Below, in pieces: positions 7,492 to 16,033 of a stretch of DNA of 26,566 bases. The first letter of the stretch is position 1, and each line of letters starts with the position of its first letter. The position numbers were made by a program, and so were the translations under genes. Source of the stretch: CAYVBJ01 sp964415185. GTDB lineage: Bacteria; Bacteroidota; Rhodothermia; Balneolales; Balneolaceae. The notes beneath the pieces were generated by a model. It was not told the origin of the DNA. It was given only the letters and a program-made list of their open reading frames with translations, and ran no database searches. The stretch spans positions 1 through 26,566 of the forward strand of contig CAYPZI010000032.1 in NCBI GenBank assembly GCA_964415185.1, written 5' to 3'.

Positions 7492-9672
7492 TTAAAGATT
7501 TTCAAAAATAAAATCGGTCATAAGCCGGTACAGATGCAGCCTCGTGCTTCCTCCTGAAATGCCATGATTCCTATTCGGATATATCATCGTTTCGAACTGA
7601 ATGTTATTCCGGATCAGGGCATTGGTCATGTCAGCAGTATGCTGGTAGTGCACATTGTCATCGCCGGTACCATGTATTAACAGATATTTTCCCTTCATTT
7701 TACCTGCCAGGTTTACAGGTGCATTATTACTGTAGCCTTCTACATTTTCTGCAGGAGTTTGCATGTACCGTTCCGTGTAAATGGTATCATAATATCGCCA
7801 GTCGGTTACAGGCGCTACCGCTATTGCCGCTTTAAAAACATCACTCCCCTTTGCAAGAGCAAGTGACGACATATATCCCCCGTAGCTCCAGCCCCAAATG
7901 CCTATTCGGTTTTCGTCAATAAAAGCATAGTTGTCCGTGATGTATTTCGCTGCCTCAATCTGGTCGGCCGTTTCAAGCTCGCCCAGTTGTTTATAAACCT
8001 GTTTTTTAAACTCGCTTCCCCTTCCGCCGGTGCCCCTGCCGTCAATACTCACAATTACATAGTTGTGTGTAGCCAGGAAATAATGCCACAATTGACGATG
8101 GTCCATGCGATAGGAATTTGTGACTGTTTGACTACCCGGGCCGCCATACACATACACGAGCGTCGGGTATTTTTTTTCGGGATCAAAATCTGCCGGTTTA
8201 ATCATCAGGGCGTTCAGGGTGCCGGCACTGTCGAGTTCCAGTTGCATGAATTCAGGTTCGGGAATTGAATAATTTTCGAGACGCTGCCTTGCACTTTCGT
8301 TCTCTTCAAGAATCCGGATTTCTGAACCATCGGCCCGCCTTAATGAATAAGTCGGAGGCGTGTAGCTGTTTGAATGAGTATGAATATAAAATCTTGTGTC
8401 GGGACTCAGGTTCATACTGTTCCAGCCCGGTTTTTCGCTTAGTTTAACTTTGTTGCGCCCGTCCAGTCCAATTCTGTAAATATGCCTTTCAATCGGGGAA
8501 ACCTCCGTACTGCTATAAAACACCACTCCGTTTTCTTCGTCAATTCCCGCAATATCGGTTACCTCCCATTCGCCATTGGTAACCTGCACCAATTCGTTAC
8601 CCTCAGTGTCATATTTATAAATATGATTGTAGCCGTCTTTATCACTCATATAAATGAATTCACGGCCGTTTTCAAGAAAGTAAAGGTCATCATGCACATC
8701 AATCCAGGTATCGCTCTCCTCTTTCAATATTAGCTCTGTATTACCGGTTTGGGCATCGGCACGCAAGAGCTGCTGGTCGTTTTGATGCCTGTTCATGACC
8801 CTGATTGCCAGTTTTTCCGGATCTTTCGTCCAATTTATTCTGGGGATATACTCATAATCGTTATTGATATCCACCCAAACGGTTTTACCGCTTGTTATAT
8901 GATAGATGCCGATTTGAACTTCCGAATTTTCTTCCCCTGCCTTAGGATACTTGAATTCCACTTTTTCAGGATACAGGTTACCCCAACGGGTCATGAAAAA
9001 ATCATTTACCTCCCTCTCATCAAACCGGTAAAACGCAATTTTTTGCCCATCGGGTGACCAGTGCCAGGCCTTGGCAAAACCGAATTCTTCCTCATAAACC
9101 CAATCTGCCGCCCCATTGATGATCTTGTTCTTCACTCCGTCGCGGGTAATGGCAATTTCATCTTCAGAGTTGAGATCCCGCCAATAAATGTTGTTCTCCC
9201 TCACAAAAGCGACTCTGTCTCCTTTTGGGGAAAGTTCGGCGTACTGCTCCTTAATTGAATTTTCCGACAACTTTTGAAACGAACCGGACTGCCTGTCGTA
9301 AATGTAATAAGTGGCTTTTGAACTTCTTCTCCAAATCTGTTCAAAATTGGTTTGCAGCAGAATTTTTTGTTCATCTTGTGAAAACTGGTAACGTTCAACA
9401 GGCCCGCTGTTCGGAAATTGAAAGTTCAGATCGGATGATTTTACCAATACTTCCTGTTCACCTGTAAGTATACTGTGCTTTCGAAGCTCAGTACCTCTAA
9501 CGGTATTTCCGAGGGAAGTGTAAAACTCTCCGTCGTTCATCCAATTCACATTGGCCACGGACGAAGTGGTGAATGTCCCGTCAAATATATTATAAAAAGA
9601 TAGTTCTCTCGGCTGAGCAGACAGGTTTACAAAACCTGACAACAGCAGAAGGGCCAAAACAGTTTTTCTCAT
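7492..9672 (-). CDS. Secreted S9 family peptidase, dipeptidyl peptidase IV type
   Basis: A periplasmic or surface serine exopeptidase that would remove N-terminal X-Pro/X-Ala dipeptides. A signal peptide is clear (residues 1-19, ending LSAQ). An eight-bladed beta-propeller covers about 30-480 and the alpha/beta-hydrolase domain about 500-726. The catalytic triad is visible: Ser596 in GWSYGGY, Asp671 in HGTGDDNVHY and His703 in NRNHG. The Ser-Asp and Asp-His spacings (75 and 32) are close to human DPP IV (78 and 32). DWVYEEE in the propeller holds the glutamate pair that binds the substrate amino group in DPP IV. It lies between accD (38 bases) and obgE (20 bases), so it is co-transcribed with housekeeping genes. 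Confidence 0.95.
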   Translation of the reverse strand: MRKTVLALLLLSGFVNLSAQPRELSFYNIFDGTFTTSSVANVNWMNDGEFYTSLGNTVRGTELRKHSILTGEQEVLVKSSDLNFQFPNSGPVERYQFSQDEQKILLQTNFEQIWRRSSKATYYIYDRQSGSFQKLSENSIKEQYAELSPKGDRVAFVRENNIYWRDLNSEDEIAITRDGVKNKIINGAADWVYEEEFGFAKAWHWSPDGQKIAFYRFDEREVNDFFMTRWGNLYPEKVEFKYPKAGEENSEVQIGIYHITSGKTVWVDINNDYEYIPRINWTKDPEKLAIRVMNRHQNDQQLLRADAQTGNTELILKEESDTWIDVHDDLYFLENGREFIYMSDKDGYNHIYKYDTEGNELVQVTNGEWEVTDIAGIDEENGVVFYSSTEVSPIERHIYRIGLDGRNKVKLSEKPGWNSMNLSPDTRFYIHTHSNSYTPPTYSLRRADGSEIRILEENESARQRLENYSIPEPEFMQLELDSAGTLNALMIKPADFDPEKKYPTLVYVYGGPGSQTVTNSYRMDHRQLWHYFLATHNYVIVSIDGRGTGGRGSEFKKQVYKQLGELETADQIEAAKYITDNYAFIDENRIGIWGWSYGGYMSSLALAKGSDVFKAAIAVAPVTDWRYYDTIYTERYMQTPAENVEGYSNNAPVNLAGKMKGKYLLIHGTGDDNVHYQHTADMTNALIRNNIQFETMIYPNRNHGISGGSTRLHLYRLMTDFIFENL

Positions 9673-9710
9673 GTTTGTTATTTTTAAATTGGTTTATCCG
9701 GTACCGCCAA

Positions 9711-10568
9711 TCACTTTCCATTATTATTTTTATGCAATACCATTTTCAACAAACGTGAAATCTTCTGTTTCATTTTAGTACGCGGAATAATGAAATCCAA
9801 AAAACCGTGCTCAAGCAGGTATTCTGCTGTCTGAAAATCTTCAGGCAAGTCCCTTCCAATAGTCTGGCGAATAACCCGCGGACCGGCAAAACCGATCAGA
9901 GAGCCGGGCTCTGCTATATTAAAATCTCCCAGCATGGCATAGCTTGCGGTTACACCCCCGGTAGTCGGATTGGTCATTACCGAAATGTAGGGTATTTTTT
10001 CTTCCTCAAGGAGTGCAAGTTTTGCCGATGTTTTAGGCATCTGCATGAGGCTCAGCACGCTCTCCATCATACGCGCACCGCCCGATTGTGAAATAATAAT
10101 CAAGGGATATTTTTTCTCTCTTGCATGGTCGATGGCTAAACTCAGCCTTTCACCCACAGCAGAGCCCATACTTCCCCCGATAAAAGCAAAATCCATACAG
10201 GCAATCACTACGTCCAATTCATTCATTTTTCCGACACCAACACGGCAGGCATCCGTCAAACCTGTTTTGGATTGATACTCCTTAAGCCTGTCACTGTATT
10301 TTTTTTTGTCTTTAAAATCAAGGGGATCTTCCGGTAAAATGTTTTGGCCAATCTCTTCGAATTTTCCATGGTCAAATAGAAAAGAAAAGTATTGTTTGCT
10401 CCCGATTCTGAAGTGATATCCACTCAATGGATCCACCCAAAAATTTTCTTCCAGCTCTCTCCTGTGGATCGTTTCGCCGGTGGTTGGCACTTTTACCCAC
10501 ACACCTTCCGGCATATCTTTCTTCTTATCAGTTTGGATATTGGAGTCTTTTCTTTGAAACCAGGACAT
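9711..10568 (-). CDS. accD: Acetyl-CoA carboxylase carboxyltransferase subunit beta, zinc-ribbon-less
   Basis: The beta subunit of the carboxyltransferase that makes malonyl-CoA for fatty acid synthesis. The 285-residue protein aligns with E. coli AccD from the first residue (MSWFQRK, PEGVWVK). It carries the core motifs FAFIGGSMGSAVGE, SGGARMMESVLSLMQM, NPTTGGVTASYAMLGD and LIGFAGPRVI. The four zinc cysteines of E. coli (C27, C30, C46, C49) fall, in a gap-free alignment, on V27, T30, D46 and S49, so the zinc ribbon cannot bind metal. The fold around it seems kept. I believe this is a lineage trait of Bacteroidota-type AccD. It is first of the accD-rpoN run; a perfect inverted repeat lies 30 bases upstream. 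Confidence 0.95.
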   Translation of the reverse strand: MSWFQRKDSNIQTDKKKDMPEGVWVKVPTTGETIHRRELEENFWVDPLSGYHFRIGSKQYFSFLFDHGKFEEIGQNILPEDPLDFKDKKKYSDRLKEYQSKTGLTDACRVGVGKMNELDVVIACMDFAFIGGSMGSAVGERLSLAIDHAREKKYPLIIISQSGGARMMESVLSLMQMPKTSAKLALLEEEKIPYISVMTNPTTGGVTASYAMLGDFNIAEPGSLIGFAGPRVIRQTIGRDLPEDFQTAEYLLEHGFLDFIIPRTKMKQKISRLLKMVLHKNNNGK

Positions 10569-10598
10569 GTTAAATATTTAATTTTGATTCCCTTTGAA

Positions 10599-10613
10599 TC
10601 GTTAAAATAACGA
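10599..10613. promoter_or_regulatory. Inverted repeat upstream of accD
   Basis: TCGTTA-AAA-TAACGA is a perfect 6+6 palindrome with a 3-nt spacer, 30 bases upstream of the accD ATG and at the head of the accD-rpoN run. Position and symmetry suit a repressor or activator operator. No bound protein is known to me for this sequence. Confidence 0.35.
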
Positions 10614-10697
10614 ATCTGACATGAAGCTGAAATTTTTTTAATCTGTGAATATAATGGATACTCATTTTTTAGTTAAATTTTAAATAGATCTATCGGG

Positions 10698-10798
10698 GTT
10701 CTTCGTGTTGCTTCGTGACTTCGCGACTTCGTGGCGAAAACCGGCACTTTTTTGCCACGAGTCCGTCAACTGACGGATCAAAGGTTCACGAAGAGAAC
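10698..10798. repeat. CTTCGTG repeat cassette with nested inverted repeats
   Basis: Three direct copies of CTTCGTG (10701-10707, 10711-10717, 10727-10733) face inverted counterparts: GCCACGAG at about 10754-10761 and TTCACGAAGAG at 10785-10795. The ends form an imperfect outer stem (GTTCTTCGTG against CACGAAGAGAAC). Inside lies a separate palindrome, TCCGTC-AACT-GACGGA (10762-10777). No coding potential is seen. The cassette looks like a dispersed intergenic repeat with a second palindrome inserted into it. Confidence 0.6.
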
Positions 10799-10878
10799 TT
10801 AAATAATTAAGGCATCTCTAAATCAAATAAATCTTTTTGGACAGCCTCATAACAGGATCGGATGCGACCCGTAATAAA

Positions 10879-10959
10879 ATCCCGTCAGGGATGGCCCGAA
10901 TCAACGTTGGAAATGAGACAACATATTTTAGCAGCAGCAGGGCCGTCCCCTTGCGGGAC
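10879..10959. repeat. Pair of REP-like short hairpins
   Basis: Two short GC stem-loops lie 66 bases apart: ATCCC-GTCA-GGGAT at 10879-10892 and GTCCC-CTTGC-GGGAC at 10945-10959. Paired stem-loops with CCC/GGG arms are typical of REP-like elements that RAYT transposases mobilise. A frame of about 60 codons crosses this region, but it has no gene-like composition or ribosome binding site, and I treat the 10.57-11.08 kb spacer as non-coding. Confidence 0.45.
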
Positions 10960-11080
10960 TATCGCGTTAACCTGCTGTCGCTGTAACTCTAAACACTCAT
11001 CGCCTTCCGCTTGTTCAATAGCAGCCCTTCTATATCTCACCCACACTTAATAACATAGAGCCATTAATATTCACAATAAC

Positions 11081-11752
11081 TCAAACAGCACTGTTATTCA
11101 CCTGACTCATTGTCAAATAAAAAGGTTCGAAACCGGCAACGTCAGCTTTTTTAAAATCTGTCCTTCCATCCGGATTCTGAAAATAACGAATCAGGTTCAA
11201 GGCAGATATAGTATTTTCCCGTAACGTTAAAATCCCCTGGGTCTGATCAACCGGTATTCTTTCAATACCGGTACCCGCAAGGGCTTCTCCTTTCTCAATT
11301 TTCGTCATTATTTCTGTAATTTCTCTGACGGCAGGCTCGCTTTCAGGCACAGGTAATTTATTTTGAACCCGAAATTTTTGATGGTAAAGGTGGTTTCGCC
11401 TGGCATCGATAACAGAATGAATAACGCCTGACTCCGGGTTTGCCATGAAAGCCCCAGCGGCAATGGAATGAAGCGAGTGCAGTGTATACAGCGGCACCGG
11501 AGTTTCAAAAAGCAATCCCTTAATTGCAGCGGCACCAATTCGAAGACCGGTGTAAGAACCGGGCCCATCACAAAACAAAAGGGCATCCAGGTCAGCTATT
11601 TCAATTCCGTGCTCTGAAAAAAGTTCGTCGATAAAAAGAAAAAGTTTTTCGGAATGTGCACCCTGTACTTCACTTCGTTTTTCAAATAGCTCGCCGCCGG
11701 CTTCCAGGCCAACCGAGCAAACCGGTGTGCTTGTGTCAATGGCAAGTATCAT
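11081..11752 (-). CDS. tsaB: tRNA threonylcarbamoyladenosine biosynthesis protein TsaB
   Basis: TsaB is the TsaD partner needed for the t6A modification at position 37 of ANN-decoding tRNAs. From the ATG at 11752 it has 223 residues. It shows the ASKHA-fold N-terminus MILAIDTSTPVCSVGLE and the conserved GPGSYTGLRIGAAAIKGL at about 65-85. An ATG further upstream at 11776 is in frame, but the start at 11752 gives a 4-base ATGA overlap with the preceding gene and begins exactly at the family's first strand, so I chose it. Last of the pyrC - DUF3857 - tsaB run. Confidence 0.95.
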   Translation of the reverse strand: MILAIDTSTPVCSVGLEAGGELFEKRSEVQGAHSEKLFLFIDELFSEHGIEIADLDALLFCDGPGSYTGLRIGAAAIKGLLFETPVPLYTLHSLHSIAAGAFMANPESGVIHSVIDARRNHLYHQKFRVQNKLPVPESEPAVREITEIMTKIEKGEALAGTGIERIPVDQTQGILTLRENTISALNLIRYFQNPDGRTDFKKADVAGFEPFYLTMSQVNNSAV

Positions 11753-13746
11753 GATCTTCTGTCTTCGATGAACCATTCGTCATTACTTAGCGCCACCCAG
11801 CGTTCATACAGCCTTCTGAGCTGCGAATAGAGGTCAGCAGGGAACTCCTTGTTACTGATTTCAACCTCGAACATATACACAATTTTCTGGCCCTCCGATT
11901 GATACGTTTCCGTCAGGCTGGCTCCCGGCAGATTTGTACTTCGGCTTTGATTTGCAGCCTCAACCCTGAATCCTTCGGGAAGTGAAATTTCATAACGAAT
12001 ACTGATTTTCTCGGGAGCATCAAGTGTTATCGGGGCACTGCGTGTTGTCGATTCAAAAGGATTGCGGAAGAGATATCCCACAATCATCGGCCGGAACTGA
12101 AGACCGTCAGTAAAGCTGGCTGCATATTCTTCCATCGTAAAATCAGCCGTCAAATTTAATTTGAGCCTGTTTTCTGCCAGGTTCTCTACTTTTGTATTGT
12201 TGATTTCAGCTTCAGGATAAACCTCAAAGAAAATACTCTTTGCAACTTCATTTTTCGATTTGCCGGATTGCAATTCATTTCGAATCTGTTGAGCGGGATA
12301 CCCTCCGGATTGCACGTTTATATCTCCCTTCAGGGTTCCGTCTTTCAAAACGGTTGCATTCAGGTTAACATCCAAATCAAACCGGCTTTCGGTGGGTTTT
12401 ATATCAAGCCATTTATGAGATTTGTCCTTAAGCAATAAGCCCTGCTCATTGTAAGATTCAACGGGAATCAGGTCGGGACTGCTTTGCGGAAAGCTGGCAT
12501 CCATAAAATATTCATCTTCACCAATATAACTTACAACAAGCAATCGGTTAAATTGATAAAGGGATGGAAAGGCTTTGTTAATCCTTCCGAAATCCCTGCC
12601 CGAAATATAGAGCGGCCATGCGTCAATTCCGGCTCCCCTCAACATTGCCAAAAGTGCCATATTGATATCAGCCTGATTGGCAGGTTCGCCATCAAGCACA
12701 TGCCCAAAATCATCGCCCGAAAAAGCGCCGTTCATCCCGTTGAACTGTGATTTTGCATTGACAAACCTGAAAATACTGTCCTGGAGCGCCACCGGATTTT
12801 CTATTGAATCGGCAATATCAGCGCCAAGCCGCATCAATTCCTCATTTTCTCTGGCCAGCTTTAGCGGATTCAAACTTCGCCTGATTTGTGCTGCTACCAG
12901 GTCCCAGCTATTATCCAGCGGCTGCCTGGGAATGCCAAATTCACTGATCTGAAATTTCAGCTTACCGCGCAGATCGTCAATGGATGAAATATAGGCGGAT
13001 TCATCAACAGCAGGTATATTTTTAGCTGTCCATTTCTGAACAAGAACCGGCTCAGGGCGATTATAAGAAAACACAAGGGGTATATTACTTGTATCAACCC
13101 GCTGCTCAATATATTCCAGGTCAAAGTTGATGTTTTCACGAATGGTGTCATATCGCAAGTACCTTTCATTCAGAAGAGTCAGCTTTGCCTCACGGGTCGG
13201 CACACGATGAGAAAAGTGAAAATCGGGCAGTTCTTCTATATACCTTCGCATCACCCGGTACTTGTATTCAATGACAGATCCTTTTTTTACATCAGGCATC
13301 GTAAATTCTTTCACTTTGTACCTGGTATTCAGGTCAACCGTCCGGATTTCGTCCTCATCAAGTTCAATTTTACTGCCGTCCGGGTGATGTGTAACTGCCC
13401 TGATATCGACCACACTCTCCATATTATCCTCAAAGTAAAAAGGAATTCCCACCAGCGATGCTTCTGTTTTCTGAATCGGATCATCCGTATAAACCTTTAT
13501 GCGGATGTGATAATCAATAATAGAGACAATGTTTCCTTTTACCTCATCAAAACGGACAATCGATTCTTTCAGAAGATATTCATAAGGTGACCCGTCTCTT
13601 CTATCCATCTGGTAAACAGAATCAGGCAATTCGCCGAAATTACTGATTTCCACATTTAGGTCACCCCTTATTACCCCCACCTCCTGCGCATATGCCATGG
13701 GGGCAAGGATAAATGCAATAGTCAATATGAAGAGGTACTTCTTCAA
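11749..13746 (-). CDS. Secreted DUF3857 / transglutaminase-like protein
   Basis: A 665-residue exported protein. The signal peptide is clear (MKKYLFILTIAFILAPMAYA). A DUF3857 domain occupies about residues 50-230 (HHPDGSKIELDEDEIRTVD; KKGSVIEYKYRV). A transglutaminase-like core lies at about 290-430, and a beta-rich C-terminal part follows. In the core, the segment EPANQADINMALLAMLRGAGI occupies the place of the catalytic cysteine motif, with no cysteine, and FNRLLVV has Arg where an FNH histidine is expected. The final YFMDASFP resembles the DAT motif. The active site is therefore probably degenerate, as in many DUF3857 proteins. It starts 18 bases after pyrC and shares ATGA with tsaB. Its function is unknown. 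Confidence 0.88.
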   Translation of the reverse strand: MKKYLFILTIAFILAPMAYAQEVGVIRGDLNVEISNFGELPDSVYQMDRRDGSPYEYLLKESIVRFDEVKGNIVSIIDYHIRIKVYTDDPIQKTEASLVGIPFYFEDNMESVVDIRAVTHHPDGSKIELDEDEIRTVDLNTRYKVKEFTMPDVKKGSVIEYKYRVMRRYIEELPDFHFSHRVPTREAKLTLLNERYLRYDTIRENINFDLEYIEQRVDTSNIPLVFSYNRPEPVLVQKWTAKNIPAVDESAYISSIDDLRGKLKFQISEFGIPRQPLDNSWDLVAAQIRRSLNPLKLARENEELMRLGADIADSIENPVALQDSIFRFVNAKSQFNGMNGAFSGDDFGHVLDGEPANQADINMALLAMLRGAGIDAWPLYISGRDFGRINKAFPSLYQFNRLLVVSYIGEDEYFMDASFPQSSPDLIPVESYNEQGLLLKDKSHKWLDIKPTESRFDLDVNLNATVLKDGTLKGDINVQSGGYPAQQIRNELQSGKSKNEVAKSIFFEVYPEAEINNTKVENLAENRLKLNLTADFTMEEYAASFTDGLQFRPMIVGYLFRNPFESTTRSAPITLDAPEKISIRYEISLPEGFRVEAANQSRSTNLPGASLTETYQSEGQKIVYMFEVEISNKEFPADLYSQLRRLYERWVALSNDEWFIEDRRS

Positions 13747-13764
13747 TGTCGTGGGTTTTTTCTG

Positions 13765-15072
13765 TTATTTCACAGGTTGTAACGCGTGAGCAACAAAATG
13801 ATTTTTATGATAAATGGCCTTGCATCTGCCTCTGAAAGTTTCGCCGATATAGGGTGAATTTTTAGACTTGGAGCGGATTTCATCTTTTGTTAAAATCCAC
13901 TCTTCATCCATATTGAAAATCGTAAGGTTTGCGGGTTCACCGGCCTTGATTTCCGGTACTTTCAGGTTCAGGATCTTTCGCGGATTCACTGCCAGCTTTT
14001 GTATAAGCTCTTCAATCGTCAGCTTTCCCGGCTTCAACAAGCGCTTCACACTTACCGGCCAGGCTGTTTCAAGGCCGATTATTCCATTAGGGGCGTAAAT
14101 AAATTCAACTTCTTTTTCCTCGATGGCATGGGGCGCATGGTCCGTACAGATTGCATCAATGGTGCCGTCTTGCAGGCCTTCAATCATGGCTTCAACATCG
14201 TCAAGCGTCCGAAGCGGCGGATGCATTTTAAATCGCGTATCAAAATTTTGTTTTTCAATTTCTTCATCCGTCAGGTCAAAATGATGTGGGCAGACTTCCG
14301 TAGTTACCTTAATGCCATCACTCTTTGCTTTTCTCACCAGCTCCATACCTTTCCGGGTGCTCAGATGTGCCACATGGATGTGCCCCCCCGTGTAACCGGC
14401 CAGAAGAATATCACGTGCTATCATTACCTCTTCGGCTATGCCGGGTGTTCCATCCACGCCAAGCCGGGCAGATACCTCGCCTTCATTCATATGCCCCGGC
14501 CGTGAAAGTGCCAAATCCTCTTCATGATTGATGATGGGCACGCCCAGCATTGATGAATATTCAAGAGCTATTCTCATCACTTGTGAATCGTAAACCGGGT
14601 CTCCGTCGTCACTGAAAGCTACCGCCCCTCCGTTTACCATATCGCCCATTTCGGCAATCGATTCACCCTTGCGGCTTTTGGTTACACAACCGATGGGATG
14701 TACTTCAACCGGCAGGTTCTCGGCCCTCTTTTTTATATATTCAACCACATCCCGCGTGTGTATGGGAGGATTGGTATTCGGCATGCAAGCCACTTCGGTA
14801 AATCCGCCAAATGCGGCCGCACGGCATCCTGTTTCAATTGTCTCTTTATGTTCATAGCCCGGTTCGCGTAAATGAACATGCATATCCATCCATCCGGGGC
14901 TTGCGTAGTTTCCGGCACCGTCGAATTCCTCTTCACCGTTTTCTGCTGAAAGGCCTTTCCCGATTTCGTTGATCACTCCATTCATAATTCGTATATCGCA
15001 CAATTCACCGTTGATTTTCTTGCCATCCGCAAGTAAGACATTTTTAATAAGAAGGTTTGGCTTGAGAGTCAT
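13765..15072 (-). CDS. pyrC: Dihydroorotase, class I
   Basis: Interconverts carbamoyl-aspartate and dihydroorotate, the third step of de novo pyrimidine synthesis. The 435-residue protein has the amidohydrolase metal motif DMHVHLREPG (His65, His67). A GGAVAFSDDGDPV loop carries the class I bridging aspartate (155/156). His183 is in INHEED, His236 in AHLSTRKG, and the catalytic Asp311 in CTDHAPH. This pattern is class I, as in Thermus and Bacillus PyrC. It is followed by the DUF3857 gene after 18 bases. The 214-base spacer upstream is AT-rich and would hold its promoter. Confidence 0.96.
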   Translation of the reverse strand: MTLKPNLLIKNVLLADGKKINGELCDIRIMNGVINEIGKGLSAENGEEEFDGAGNYASPGWMDMHVHLREPGYEHKETIETGCRAAAFGGFTEVACMPNTNPPIHTRDVVEYIKKRAENLPVEVHPIGCVTKSRKGESIAEMGDMVNGGAVAFSDDGDPVYDSQVMRIALEYSSMLGVPIINHEEDLALSRPGHMNEGEVSARLGVDGTPGIAEEVMIARDILLAGYTGGHIHVAHLSTRKGMELVRKAKSDGIKVTTEVCPHHFDLTDEEIEKQNFDTRFKMHPPLRTLDDVEAMIEGLQDGTIDAICTDHAPHAIEEKEVEFIYAPNGIIGLETAWPVSVKRLLKPGKLTIEELIQKLAVNPRKILNLKVPEIKAGEPANLTIFNMDEEWILTKDEIRSKSKNSPYIGETFRGRCKAIYHKNHFVAHALQPVK

Positions 15073-15233
15073 AAATCAATTTTTTTGACGAAATATAGGC
15101 TGAAATCAACTCAATTTCGATTTAATAACAACATATTCGGTCATTGTACGCATTTCTATTACATCAAATTATATAGAATAGTACAAAAAGCATCCAAAAA
15201 GGCGGAATAATTCAGCTAATTGTTACAAAAATT

Positions 15234-15249
15234 TCACCTTCTCCGGTGA
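15234..15249 (-). terminator. Weak terminator-like hairpin after the PH/SHOCT gene
   Basis: On the minus strand TCACC-GGAGAA-GGTGA forms a 5-bp stem followed by AAATTTTTGT. It lies about 38 bases after the stop codon at 15287 and upstream of pyrC. The stem is short, so termination may be partial. Confidence 0.35.
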
Positions 15250-15286
15250 TTTAAGGTTGACTCACCTGATAACCTCTTTCTCAAAA

Positions 15287-15799
15287 TCATTCAAAATGCT
15301 TGCTCTCTTCGCGGAATTCTTCATCACTGATAAGCCCCTGCTGCCACAAGCCGGTCAAGTCATTCAATTTGTCAAGTGTTCCCGGTTTATGCTTTACTTC
15401 CGGCCTTTTTTTCGATTTTTGAAGTTCTGCAATTCGTTTTTTTTCTGCTTCAACAGCTTTTTCTATAAGCTCAGCCAGCTTCTCCGGGTTTTTTTGGCCG
15501 ATAATAGTCAGGTCGTCGGAGGGCGATTCCAGGATAACATCCCCCGTTTCCAGAAATTCGTCGATCCGCCGCCGGCTTATCTCAACCCCGGAAACATCCG
15601 CAAGATCCACGCGCTGCGTTAAATCTTTTCCATGCCTGATGATGTGGCTGTCATAAATTTCATAACGGATCGATGACTTGTGCTTGTGCAGGCGCCAGAG
15701 CAGAATAATTCCCAGGCCGAATACCGGGATTAATAAAATGTACCCCAGGTAGTGCCAAAAGAAAGCCTGCCATCCCGGATGTATTACTGTTTTTTTCAC
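15287..15799 (-). CDS. Membrane protein with PH-like and SHOCT-like domains
   Basis: A 170-residue protein with a hydrophobic segment at about residues 12-35 (FFWHYLGYILLIPVFGLGII). A bacterial PH-like domain (DUF304/bPH2 type) follows at about 45-105, as shown by SSIRYEIYDSHIIRHGKDL and the I-E-I-S-R-R-R strand. A charged helix rich in K and E leads to a SHOCT-like tail, LDKLNDLTGLWQQGLISDEEF, at about 142-165. SHOCT tails are small helical modules found on many membrane proteins and are thought to mediate oligomerisation. The gene is divergent from ccmC across a 234-base spacer. Its cellular role cannot be inferred. Confidence 0.8.
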   Translation of the reverse strand: MKKTVIHPGWQAFFWHYLGYILLIPVFGLGIILLWRLHKHKSSIRYEIYDSHIIRHGKDLTQRVDLADVSGVEISRRRIDEFLETGDVILESPSDDLTIIGQKNPEKLAELIEKAVEAEKKRIAELQKSKKRPEVKHKPGTLDKLNDLTGLWQQGLISDEEFREESKHFE

Positions 15800-16033
15800 T
15801 TTTCACTTTTTTTGATTGTCCCGGTTGTTGTCAGAAATCCGCCACCCGGAACGATTTCACTTTTTGGCCTTTACAAAAACCAACTTACTGCGGATTACGT
15901 AAAAATTAAAACATTTCATACGGTTTTCACATTCCGGAACTACCATGAATCTTTCAGAAAGCGTGAAAGAATTTCTTATCTTTTCTTGCTAAACAAAATT
16001 AGATAAAAAAATAACATTGGTTGCCTGAATTTT

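Noticed and set aside
10862..11050. 62-codon frame on the plus strand in the accD-tsaB spacer
   Set aside because: It crosses two REP-like hairpins, has no ribosome binding site or recognisable domain, and its composition is not gene-like.
11753..11776. Upstream ATG of tsaB at 11776
   Set aside because: The ATG at 11752 gives an ATGA overlap with the preceding gene and matches the family N-terminus.
15950..15970. TCTTTCA-N7-TGAAAGA inverted repeat between the PH/SHOCT gene and ccmC
   Set aside because: It is a single copy in AT-rich sequence with a 7-nt loop; too weak to call an operator without comparison to relatives.
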